Assembly (NCBI RefSeq): GCF_009664975.1
Contig: NZ_WJXB01000002.1
Span: 248,001 to 312,000 of the forward strand
Origin: Paenibacillus monticola
GTDB taxonomy: Bacteria; Bacillota; Bacilli; Paenibacillales; Paenibacillaceae
Length of the DNA stretch: 64,000 nucleotides
Direction of reading: 5' to 3'
Numbering within the stretch: position 1 is the stretch's first letter; each line of letters opens with the position of its first letter. Under the pieces are notes generated by a model. It saw only the letters and a program-made list of their open reading frames with translations, searched no databases and was not told the origin of the DNA. A program made the translations under genes and the position numbers. This document shows positions 45,317 through 52,761 of the stretch, piece by piece.

Positions 45317-45562
45317 TTACTCTGCTACTACTGTAAAGTTTAAACCATGTTTCGCAAATACTTCGCTCATTGCCTTCTTAGCTTCTTCAGCATCTGCTCC
45401 ATGAACATGAAGTTCGTAGCTCTGGCTTGATACCAATGTAGTGAACAAACCAAGAATACTCTTAACATCAATGTACTTGTTTTCCGCTTGAAGAACGATA
45501 GATGAATTGAACTGACTTGCCGTTTGAGCAATATCGACGATTGCCGCATTGTTACTGGACAT
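45317..45562 (-). CDS. HPr-family protein lacking the catalytic histidine
   Basis: An 81-aa HPr-fold protein. The second half aligns well with HPr/Crh, including the regulatory-serine region IDVKSILGLFTTLVSS and YELHVHGADAEEAKKAM. In place of the GIHARPA motif it has IVDIAQTASQFNSS, so phosphotransfer through His15 is not possible. It could be a Crh-like CcpA partner, activated by phosphorylation on the serine, or a relic. GGAGGG lies 6 nt before the ATG. A palindromic stretch lies just upstream. Confidence 0.82.
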   Translation of the reverse strand: MSSNNAAIVDIAQTASQFNSSIVLQAENKYIDVKSILGLFTTLVSSQSYELHVHGADAEEAKKAMSEVFAKHGLNFTVVAE

Positions 45563-45579
45563 ATGAATCCCTCCGCAAC

Positions 45580-45611
45580 TTGATTATGAAACTTAAGTCA
45601 TTTGTAATCAA
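45580..45611. promoter_or_regulatory. Palindromic region upstream of the HPr-like gene
   Basis: TTGATTA and TAATCAA (7 bp) flank an inner ACTTAAGT palindrome. Located 18 bp before the start codon. Possible operator; weakly supported. Confidence 0.3.
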
Positions 45612-45667
45612 TTCCATGATACATTGAATCCGCTTACTCACGCAAGGAGTTTTCTTATTTTTACATT

Positions 45668-46783
45668 TTATTTCAGGTTTTCGGGATTCAGACCTTCCAA
45701 TTCAGGGATTACAAATAGGCCGTCTTTACGGATTAGGATATCATCAAAATAGATTTCTCCGCCACCATATTCCGGACGTTGAATCAGCACCAGATCCCAG
45801 TGAATCGAAGAACGGTTGCCATTGTCAGTCTCTTCATAAGCCTGGCCTGGTGTAAAATGTAAGCTTCCGGCGATTTTCTCATCGAACAAAATATCCTTCA
45901 TCGGGTGTAGGATGTAAGGATTAAAGCCAATCGCAAACTCGCCAATATGACGGGCACCGTCATCCGAATCTAGAATATCATTCAGCCGCACCGTGTCGTT
46001 GCTGGAGGCTTCAACTATTTTACCGTTCTCAAAAGTGAATTTCACATTTTCAAAGGTTATACCATTGTACAGAGTTGCGGCATTATAACTAATGGTTCCG
46101 TTCACAGAATCGCGGATAGGCGCACTGTAGACCTCTCCATCCGGAATATTCTTCTGCCCGGAGCATTTCTCAGCGCCAATCCCCTTAATGGAGAAAGTAA
46201 TATCTGTACCTGTCCCGGAAATGTGTACCTTGTCTGTTCGTCTCATAAGATCCGCCAATGCATCCTGAGCTCTATCCATCTTGGCATAATCCAGATTGCA
46301 CACTTGGAAGTAGAAGTCCTCAAAGGCTTCCGTACTGACATTGGCAAGCTGTGCCATACTTGCATTAGGATAACGTAAAACAACCCATTTAGTATGCTTG
46401 ACGCGCTGCTCACTATGTACAGGGTGCGAGTAAAGAGAATTATACAGCTTCATGTTCTCTTCCGGGATATCGGACAGATCATTCACATTCTCCCCTGCAC
46501 GAATACCAATATAACCATCCATTTGCTTCATGCGATTTAAGTCTATTTCCGCCCATGTCTGAAGACTTTCGCGTGTTGCATATTTCAGCATGCTGCGTAG
46601 GACGGTCCGGTCTGTTAGCTGTACAAAAGCATGGCCGCCAGCTTTACCGATCTCCTCCACAACTGCTTTAATTAAATCTCTCTCACTGCCGATCATTTCG
46701 ACGAGCACATTCTCGCCAGGTTGAACGTTTACAGAGTAGCTCACAAGATTCTTCGCTAGCTTCTGAATTCGGGGATCCATCAT
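45668..46783 (-). CDS. ampS: M29-family aminopeptidase (AmpS/PepS-like)
   Basis: A 371-aa metal-dependent aminopeptidase. VQPGENVLVEM, NVSTEAFEDFYFQVCNLDYAKM, FTPGQAYEETDNGNRSSIHWDLV (metal His plus the HWD motif) and a C-terminal EIYFDDILIRKDGLF are M29 signatures. It trims N-terminal residues from peptides in the cytoplasm. GGAAGGAAGAG lies upstream of the ATG. Confidence 0.93.
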   Translation of the reverse strand: MMDPRIQKLAKNLVSYSVNVQPGENVLVEMIGSERDLIKAVVEEIGKAGGHAFVQLTDRTVLRSMLKYATRESLQTWAEIDLNRMKQMDGYIGIRAGENVNDLSDIPEENMKLYNSLYSHPVHSEQRVKHTKWVVLRYPNASMAQLANVSTEAFEDFYFQVCNLDYAKMDRAQDALADLMRRTDKVHISGTGTDITFSIKGIGAEKCSGQKNIPDGEVYSAPIRDSVNGTISYNAATLYNGITFENVKFTFENGKIVEASSNDTVRLNDILDSDDGARHIGEFAIGFNPYILHPMKDILFDEKIAGSLHFTPGQAYEETDNGNRSSIHWDLVLIQRPEYGGGEIYFDDILIRKDGLFVIPELEGLNPENLK

Positions 46784-46879
46784 TTTTCTTTCTCTTCCTT
46801 CCTCATATGTGTAAATAAAATGCCCTACTATTATAACACGCTAGAGCACAAGATATTGTATAAACTTGACCAAGGAACA

Positions 46880-47746
46880 TCAACGATAACCATAGAAATC
46901 AACCTCCATCACATAGGTCTCAGTGTCAGTTTTTTCCCCACTATAATTCACCGTTCTTTTCCAAGTGAGGCGTTTGGGCAAATTACGTTTCGTGTCCACA
47001 GTCACATGATAAACTGCAGATATTTCGGCTTGCTCAAGCTTCTTTTGAAGTTCACTGTTCTTCTTCTCCCACAAGGTCAATAAAGCCTCATTCACTTTCA
47101 AATCCTTCTCATTCGTCTTCGGATTCTGATCCTTGAGAACGGGACGCAGGTCCATCATCTCTCGTTCCAGATCGGTAGACAGCTGATCTCGCGCCTGTGC
47201 AGAGGTCAGTTCAATTCGCAGCACCCTTGTGCCTCTTGCAGCACCCATTTCTTCAGTCACCACCTTATCCATCACCTCCAGCTCTTCAAGCTGGTGCAGC
47301 GGGTTGAGGGCAGGCAGCGGGTTATCCTCTCCAGACGAGGGGGCGGCCGATAGAAGCTTCCATTTGCCTTCTTTTTTCTCCAGTTTACTATAATAGGACA
47401 ATGCCACTGTCGGTCTCTTCACAAGTTCTTTGATGTCGCTAGTGGCCGCAGGTAGGGATGGACTCTTATCGGGCAGAAGCGTATATAAACTTACCTTGTT
47501 ATGATTTTCGACTTTACCACCGTAATATAGCGTTGTTTCCGGAACTGCTTTCCCCTCACGTAACAGCGTGGCTGCTCCTTCAAAGCTAAGTGCATCGCTT
47601 CCTGTCACACCCGATAGAGCCAAGGCCAAATCCTCCTTAGCGGGCTTGTCTTTAATTACGCTGCAACTACTGCAAACCACGCCATTAATCATTATCATTA
47701 CACATATAAACCTTTTAAAGAATAACATCTCGCCCATTGCCCTCAT
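46880..47746 (-). CDS. Uncharacterised 288-aa putative lipoprotein
   Basis: The N-terminus has a hydrophobic segment (MLFFKRFICVMIMINGVV) followed by CSSC, a lipobox-like site. The mature part is hydrophilic with a central charged helix (ERELMDLRPVLKDQNPKTNEK-like) and C-terminal beta-rich stretch KRLTWKRTVNYSGEKTDTETYVMEVDFYG. That tail resembles the curved-sheet beta strands of LolA/LppX-type outer-surface lipoproteins, but I cannot assign a family. The start is uncertain among three in-frame ATGs within 20 nt. Confidence 0.7.
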   Translation of the reverse strand: MRAMGEMLFFKRFICVMIMINGVVCSSCSVIKDKPAKEDLALALSGVTGSDALSFEGAATLLREGKAVPETTLYYGGKVENHNKVSLYTLLPDKSPSLPAATSDIKELVKRPTVALSYYSKLEKKEGKWKLLSAAPSSGEDNPLPALNPLHQLEELEVMDKVVTEEMGAARGTRVLRIELTSAQARDQLSTDLEREMMDLRPVLKDQNPKTNEKDLKVNEALLTLWEKKNSELQKKLEQAEISAVYHVTVDTKRNLPKRLTWKRTVNYSGEKTDTETYVMEVDFYGYR

Positions 47747-47765
47747 GCCTTTCCCGGACTGATTA

Positions 47766-47782
47766 AATAACCTACTATAGGT
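47766..47782. promoter_or_regulatory. 7-bp-arm palindrome upstream of the lipoprotein
   Basis: TAACCTA and TAGGTTA with a 3-nt centre, 20 bp before the lipoprotein start. It could be an operator or a small hairpin; no -10/-35 pair could be placed with confidence. Confidence 0.3.
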
Positions 47783-47850
47783 TATCCCTTCAGCCGGGAC
47801 TTATACTGGGTTATAAGATTCAATAAGAAACAAATAAATTTTTAGATTTC

Positions 47851-47874
47851 CAAAAAAAAGAACCCTCAAGGCTC
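47851..47874 (-). terminator. Terminator after the GAF-GGDEF gene
   Basis: On the minus strand TGAGCC-TTGA-GGGTTC (one G-U) is followed by eight T residues, 17 nt past the stop. Confidence 0.7.
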
Positions 47875-47890
47875 ATGCCCAGCGGATTCC

Positions 47891-49873
47891 TCAAAATGCA
47901 TTAATTGTCTTATTGTCAACAATGACCAGGTTGCGTCCATTGTTCTTTGCTTCATACAGCGCCATATCTGCCCGGTAGAACAGCGTTTCTACACTTACCC
48001 GCTCATCCGTCCAGCTCCATTCAGCAATTCCGCAGGATACAGTGACCCTTGGCTCTGTCTCCCCCATCACCCGTTCACGAATCCGTTCAGCGACTAATAC
48101 TGACTGCTGTACGCCAAGCTGTGGTAAATATACAGCTAATTCCTCACCGCCCCACCTGGCGGCAATATCTCCTTGACGAATGGATGACTTCACAATCTCG
48201 CTGACCTGTTTTAAAATCTTATCGCCTTTTTGATGGCCGTAGGTATCATTTACTGCTTTGAACTGGTCTATATCTACTACTATCAAGGAACCACAGAAAT
48301 CTGTATTTTGTCTTTCCTTAATCATTTCATCCAGATAATGACGCGCAAACAAACCTGTCAGAGTGTCTCGGTTCGCGAGACGCCGTACTTCCGCATGTAA
48401 ACGTGCATTGCCAACAGCAAGCCCAATATGACCTGCCATGGCTTGCAGGAGCCTGTAATTGTCATAGGAGAAGTAATGAGCATCTCGATGGGCAAGCATA
48501 ATAGCCCCTCGCACTTCTCCACCCACATTTAGTGGTGTAGCAATTAGTGACTGCGAATCTGTCGAATCCATCAACCGTGAAGCCGTGGCATTATTATTTA
48601 TGTAGTCTGACAATATTAGCGGTTCCCCTGTGGCATACACCTTCCCACCGAGTCCTTGTCCATCCTTTAATATTTCGTGGAGTAAAGGCTGATGGTTACA
48701 GGCGATCACCTCAAGGCCGCCTTTTTCCTCATTCATGTGTACAATACAGCAATAATCCGCCTCAAACATTTCGAGCAGTTCTTCAAAAGCAAACTGAAAA
48801 ATTTCCCCCAAACGCAAGCTCTTGTTCAGACGCTGCGTTAGTTCATTGCTCATGCGTAACTCGCGGATTAACTGGTTGGAGCGCTCATATAGCTTTGCAT
48901 TCTCGAAAGCTGTACCAGCCGTATCAGCCACCATGGAGAGAAATTGCAAATCCATGTCTGAGAAGACCTGATTATCCATAATCATATGGAATACACCATA
49001 AACTCCCTGTTTCCCACCAAGTGGAAGACCAATCTCCACAACGTGACTGTCCTCTAGGCTTGTTTCTATCGCAACTCGGCCATCTTTAAACGCTCTTGCG
49101 CACACATCGTTTTTTGTCCAGAGTAATGGAAGCGGTTTAACCTGCGGATTAGAACTGCGATGATCCTGCGACATAAACAGCTCTAAGCGAGCACCTGGAT
49201 ACATTGCAGAAATACTATCTATAACCTCTGTAAGTACGGCATTCACATCTATATTATCATGCATCCGCTGGACGATCTGGAATAATATTGAACGGCGATT
49301 GCTCTCCCGCTCGGCATGTAAATGAACATTTGCCAGATCAGATACAAACACATGCTCAAACCTGCGGTAGAAGCAAGTATGGAAATGTAACGCCATGGCT
49401 TCAGCGGTATGCTTTCCACCCTGCTCATATTGTTCTGTAGACATTGCACAGCCGAGCAAAGCAAAGATCTCTCTGTGGTTGCGTGTGAACATAGGTATTG
49501 TAAAAAAATTCACATCTCGGTCCTCAACTAAGAACTGCATCGCATGCATTTTGCCGGAGCTCACACTTACAGCTGCGGCCTCTTCCCATTGCGGTCTCCA
49601 CTGCTCTTGCCTGTCTTTTATCTGGTCTATCCATCTACCTTCGGCGTCTAGAACACACCACTCCCAATTCTTCGTAAACGGAAGAGCATTAAGTTCTCCT
49701 TGCCATTCAATGAAGCTATCTGCAATCAGGTTGGCTGCATAAGGGAAGTCATAGGATACAATGTCCGTTTCCCTGAGCCACGCGGCGGGATCATCAGAAT
49801 CTCCGCCTGACTGCATAGTGTCCTGTAACAGCATACGACTGTCTTTAAGACCGTATGCTTCCTGTTCTGACAT
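47891..49873 (-). CDS. dgcP: GAF-domain diguanylate cyclase (DgcP/YtrP-like)
   Basis: A 660-aa cytoplasmic protein. Two GAF-like regions span roughly residues 180-345 and 345-485 (e.g. DYCCIVHMNEEKGGLEVIA, LIATPLNVGGEVRGAIMLAHRD). A C-terminal GGDEF domain has RDTLTGLFARHYLDE, LIVVDIDQFKAVND and the active signature ARWGGEELAVYLP. It adjoins rpsD-tyrS as does ytrP (dgcP) in B. subtilis. ATG 49873 is chosen with AAGGGGATCC 9 nt upstream; the ORF opens 51 nt earlier without a ribosome site. Confidence 0.9.
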   Translation of the reverse strand: MSEQEAYGLKDSRMLLQDTMQSGGDSDDPAAWLRETDIVSYDFPYAANLIADSFIEWQGELNALPFTKNWEWCVLDAEGRWIDQIKDRQEQWRPQWEEAAAVSVSSGKMHAMQFLVEDRDVNFFTIPMFTRNHREIFALLGCAMSTEQYEQGGKHTAEAMALHFHTCFYRRFEHVFVSDLANVHLHAERESNRRSILFQIVQRMHDNIDVNAVLTEVIDSISAMYPGARLELFMSQDHRSSNPQVKPLPLLWTKNDVCARAFKDGRVAIETSLEDSHVVEIGLPLGGKQGVYGVFHMIMDNQVFSDMDLQFLSMVADTAGTAFENAKLYERSNQLIRELRMSNELTQRLNKSLRLGEIFQFAFEELLEMFEADYCCIVHMNEEKGGLEVIACNHQPLLHEILKDGQGLGGKVYATGEPLILSDYINNNATASRLMDSTDSQSLIATPLNVGGEVRGAIMLAHRDAHYFSYDNYRLLQAMAGHIGLAVGNARLHAEVRRLANRDTLTGLFARHYLDEMIKERQNTDFCGSLIVVDIDQFKAVNDTYGHQKGDKILKQVSEIVKSSIRQGDIAARWGGEELAVYLPQLGVQQSVLVAERIRERVMGETEPRVTVSCGIAEWSWTDERVSVETLFYRADMALYEAKNNGRNLVIVDNKTINAF

Positions 49874-50046
49874 AAAGAGGATCCCCTTTGCACCTAAAAT
49901 TAAAATCTCTTTTTCCGATAACATCTAATTAGCTATATTTTACTCTCTTTCCTCCTGTAATGCATTATATTTTCCTCATTTCCGGGATTTTTTTTAGGAC
50001 CTAAGAACTAACGACAAAGATTGACAAAAACTCTTTTAAGATACGC

Positions 50047-50074
50047 TTGACATTGACTGTTGTTTTCATATAAT
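50047..50074 (+). promoter_or_regulatory. rpsD promoter
   Basis: TTGACA (50047-50052) and TATAAT (50069-50074), both perfect, spaced 16 bp. The predicted 5' leader is about 190 nt. Confidence 0.85.
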
Positions 50075-50081
50075 ATTTATT

Positions 50082-50273
50082 GTTGAACAAGACTGTAACC
50101 AGTCTTACATGGCGTAACGTTGTGTCACCCTCACGCAATTCGTTACTATCAGGACAGCGGCTGAACTTTCCTGACAGTGTGAGAGCATGTTAATTGCTAT
50201 TCACGGATACGAAAAGCGGCACAATAGAGCCTAATTCAATTGAAATTACAATTAAAAAGGAGTCTATTATAAT
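50082..50273 (+). ncRNA. Structured rpsD leader, candidate ribosomal protein S4 leader
   Basis: The leader contains stems GACTG-TAAC-CAGTC (50091-50105 region), GTAACG/CGTTAC and TCAGGA/TCCTGA, and CTCAC/GTGAG pairing. Multiple nested stems fit the S4-binding leader known upstream of rpsD in Bacillus, where S4 represses its own translation. I could not verify the conserved core base by base. Confidence 0.55.
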
Positions 50274-50873
50274 ATGGCACGTTACACAGGACCGAAATTC
50301 AAACTCAGCCGCCGTCTAGGTATTTCCCTTAGCGGTACAGGAAAAGATCTTAAACGTCCTTTTCCACCAGGACAACACGGAGCTAACCAACGCAGAAAAG
50401 TAAGTAACTACGGAATGCAGTTGATGGAGAAACAAAAACTTCGTCACATGTACGGTTTGGGCGAAAAGCAGTTTAAGACTCTTTTCACTAAAGCACAAAA
50501 GATCCAAGGTATTGCCGGCGAAAACTTTATGTTCTTGCTTGAAAGCCGCTTGGATAACCTCGTTTACCGTCTTGGTTTTGCTAACTCCCGTGCTGGTTCA
50601 CGTCAGTTGGTATCCCACGGTCACGTAACTGTTAACGGCAAAAAAGTCGATATCGCTTCTTACCGTGTAAGCTTGGGCGACGTTATCGGACTTCGTGAAA
50701 GAAGCCGCGCTATGGGTTCAATCAAAGAAGCTCTTGAAAACCGTTCACACCTTCCAGCTTACTTGGAATATGCTGATGGATCATTCGAAGGTAAATATAT
50801 CCGTTTGCCAGAACGTTCCGAGCTGTCCCAAGACATCGATGAGAAACAAATCGTCGAATTCTACAACCGTTAA
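50274..50873 (+). CDS. rpsD: 30S ribosomal protein S4
   Basis: A 199-aa primary assembly protein of the small subunit. [21 protein letters not shown] start, [13 protein letters not shown], and an S4 RNA-binding domain ([37 protein letters not shown]) from about residue 90. AAAGGAG precedes ATG. Codon use is strongly biased, as expected of a highly expressed gene. Confidence 0.98.
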   Translation: MARYTGPKFKLSRRLGISLSGTGKDLKRPFPPGQHGANQRRKVSNYGMQLMEKQKLRHMYGLGEKQFKTLFTKAQKIQGIAGENFMFLLESRLDNLVYRLGFANSRAGSRQLVSHGHVTVNGKKVDIASYRVSLGDVIGLRERSRAMGSIKEALENRSHLPAYLEYADGSFEGKYIRLPERSELSQDIDEKQIVEFYNR

Positions 50874-50899
50874 TATCTCGCTTATAGCGAGTATGATTA

Positions 50900-50929
50900 A
50901 ATCCCCCGGATTTTCCGGGGGATTTTTTG
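50900..50929 (+). terminator. rpsD terminator
   Basis: AATCCCCCGGA/TCCGGGGGATT with a 3-nt loop, followed by TTTTTT. A smaller CTCGCT-TAT-AGCGAG hairpin precedes it. Confidence 0.92.
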
Positions 50930-50932
50930 TTG

Positions 50933-51012
50933 ATATTTACAGCCTTCAAGAAAATCTAAGGCTGTAAATGCTAAACAGCAAGTCTCACTTTACTGGAGAC
51001 TTGCTGTTTTTT
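50933..51012. terminator. Two further hairpins between rpsD and tyrS
   Basis: TTTACAGCCTT/AAGGCTGTAAA (around 50935-50969) and AAACAGCAAGTCTC/GAGACTTGCTGTTT (50973-51008). The second has a TTTTTT tail on the plus strand and a shorter one on the minus strand. They may serve both convergent genes. Confidence 0.7.
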
Positions 51013-51036
51013 AATGCCAAATTATATGATTAAGCC

Positions 51037-52290
51037 TTATGACAACGTTAGCTTAGCGAACTTCCGCTTGCCTACTTGTAAGATATCGCCCTCTTGAGGC
51101 GTCAAGTCCGCATTAGGGTCCTCCAGCTTCACTTCGTTCAGCTTAACCGAACCCTGCTGGATACTGCGCTTGGCCTCCCCATTGGAGCCTGCAAATCCTA
51201 GCAGAGTGAGCAGCTTGACAAGCTTGATCGTGCCATCCTCCAGCTCTGCGGCAGGAACGGCAAAGATCTCGATATCATCCGGCAGCGCACGCTGCTGGAA
51301 TACAGTGACGAAATGCTGCTGTGCAGCATCCGCCGCAGGAACACCATGATACATGCGCACAAATGTGTGTGCCAGTTGCATTTTGGCATCTCTGGGATGC
51401 GTTACGCCCTCTTGCAGCGCTTCTTTCAGAACCACAAGCTCACGATTGCTGATATCAGTAGCCAGCTCGTAGTACTTAAGCATCAGTTCATCAGGTACCG
51501 ACATCGCTTTGCCATAGATTTCGTTCGGCTCTTCATCGATACCAATATAGTTGCCAAGGCTCTTGCTCATCTTCTGTACGCCGTCAAGACCTTCAAGCAA
51601 AGGTGTCATGATCGTAGCTTGCGTGTCCACACCATATTCCTTCTGTAGTGTACGCCCCATCAGCAGATTAAACTTTTGGTCTGTTCCGCCAAGCTCCACA
51701 TCACTCTTCAAGGCAACAGAATCCATCCCTTGCATCAATGGATAGAAAAACTCATGAATACTGATCGGCAGTCCGCCCTGAAAGCGCTTCGTGAAATCAT
51801 CGCGTTCCATCATACGTGCCACTGTAACTTTAGCGGACAAGGTTACAACTTCAGCAAAGGTCATCGGGCTGAGCCATTCCGAGTTGTAAAACACCTTCGT
51901 TTTATTGGGGTCCAATATCTTATAGATCTGTTTCTTGTAGGTTTCAGCATTACGCTGTACATCTTCTTCCGTCAATTGCTTGCGCGTCTCCGACTTACCT
52001 GTAGGATCGCCGATACGTCCGGTGAAATCCCCAATAATAAGCTGCACTTGATGACCCAGCTCCTGAAACTGGCGTAATTTATGCATAACAACGGTATGAC
52101 CGACATGGATGTCCGGCGCTGATGGATCAAGCCCCAGCTTCACATTAAGGGGTACACCCGTAACTACAGATTTGATGACTTTGCGTTTCAGTTCTTCTTC
52201 CGGCACAATCTCCACGACACCACGTGATATGACTTCCAGCTGATGCTCCACTTCCTGCTGTTGAACGTCCGATAATTCTTCCCATTTCAT
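51037..52290 (-). CDS. tyrS: Tyrosyl-tRNA synthetase
   Basis: A 417-aa class I synthetase with the HIGH-like motif DIHVGHTVV near residue 60, KMSKSLGNYI near residue 235 and a C-terminal S4-like RNA-binding domain (LLGFAGSNGEAKRSIQQGSVKLNEVKL). It charges tRNA-Tyr. A T-box leader precedes it. Confidence 0.97.
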   Translation of the reverse strand: MKWEELSDVQQQEVEHQLEVISRGVVEIVPEEELKRKVIKSVVTGVPLNVKLGLDPSAPDIHVGHTVVMHKLRQFQELGHQVQLIIGDFTGRIGDPTGKSETRKQLTEEDVQRNAETYKKQIYKILDPNKTKVFYNSEWLSPMTFAEVVTLSAKVTVARMMERDDFTKRFQGGLPISIHEFFYPLMQGMDSVALKSDVELGGTDQKFNLLMGRTLQKEYGVDTQATIMTPLLEGLDGVQKMSKSLGNYIGIDEEPNEIYGKAMSVPDELMLKYYELATDISNRELVVLKEALQEGVTHPRDAKMQLAHTFVRMYHGVPAADAAQQHFVTVFQQRALPDDIEIFAVPAAELEDGTIKLVKLLTLLGFAGSNGEAKRSIQQGSVKLNEVKLEDPNADLTPQEGDILQVGKRKFAKLTLS

Positions 52291-52339
52291 ACTTTTGTTC
52301 CTCCTCTAAGTGTATATATGGATAACTGTGCCACCACGA

Positions 52340-52640
52340 CAAAAAGAGTCTATTTCTCATCCCAAGGGACGAGAAATAGACTCGCGGTACCACCCTAATT
52401 AAAATCCCTGCTATGCATGTTAGCGCTGCAAAGGACTTTCACTTCATTACATATAACGGGATTGCACCCGGTCCCGGACTACTTAACAGGCAAAGTATGC
52501 TTGTTGTTCCTCCAGACAGCTCCAGACTGTAATTCAAAGGGGCTTGTTATCGGTTCGCACCACCCACCGACTCTCTGATAATACAAAGCTTACCTTCTAC
52601 TGATGTCTTTCTGCGCTTTTTTGATATCCAATTGAATCTA
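52340..52640 (-). promoter_or_regulatory. T-box leader of tyrS (UAC specifier)
   Basis: The T-box sequence AGGGTGGTACCGCGAG lies at 52396-52381. Immediately downstream is the intrinsic terminator with perfect-to-near-perfect arms at 52346-52363 and 52366-52383, then TTTTT. A UAC at 52531-52529 in GAAUUACAG sits where the specifier is expected, matching Tyr. Uncharged tRNA-Tyr would stabilise the antiterminator. A TTGACT-18-TATAAA promoter (52670-52641) precedes it. Confidence 0.93.
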
Positions 52641-52705
52641 TTTATATCACAAGCACATTTCAAAAGTCAAATCCTTGCGAAAAACTTGTTCTCAAGTATA
52701 AGCGC

Positions 52706-52733
52706 ATTCAAAATCGCCAAATTGTGCTATAAT
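52706..52733 (+). promoter_or_regulatory. Promoter of the class A PBP gene (extended -10)
   Basis: TGCTATAAT (extended -10, TATAAT at 52728-52733) lies about 28 bp before the start codon. The -35 is weak (ATTCAA at 52706). It is divergent from the tyrS leader. Confidence 0.6.
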
Positions 52734-52761
52734 AATTCCGTTAAAAGGAGGATTATCGTCG

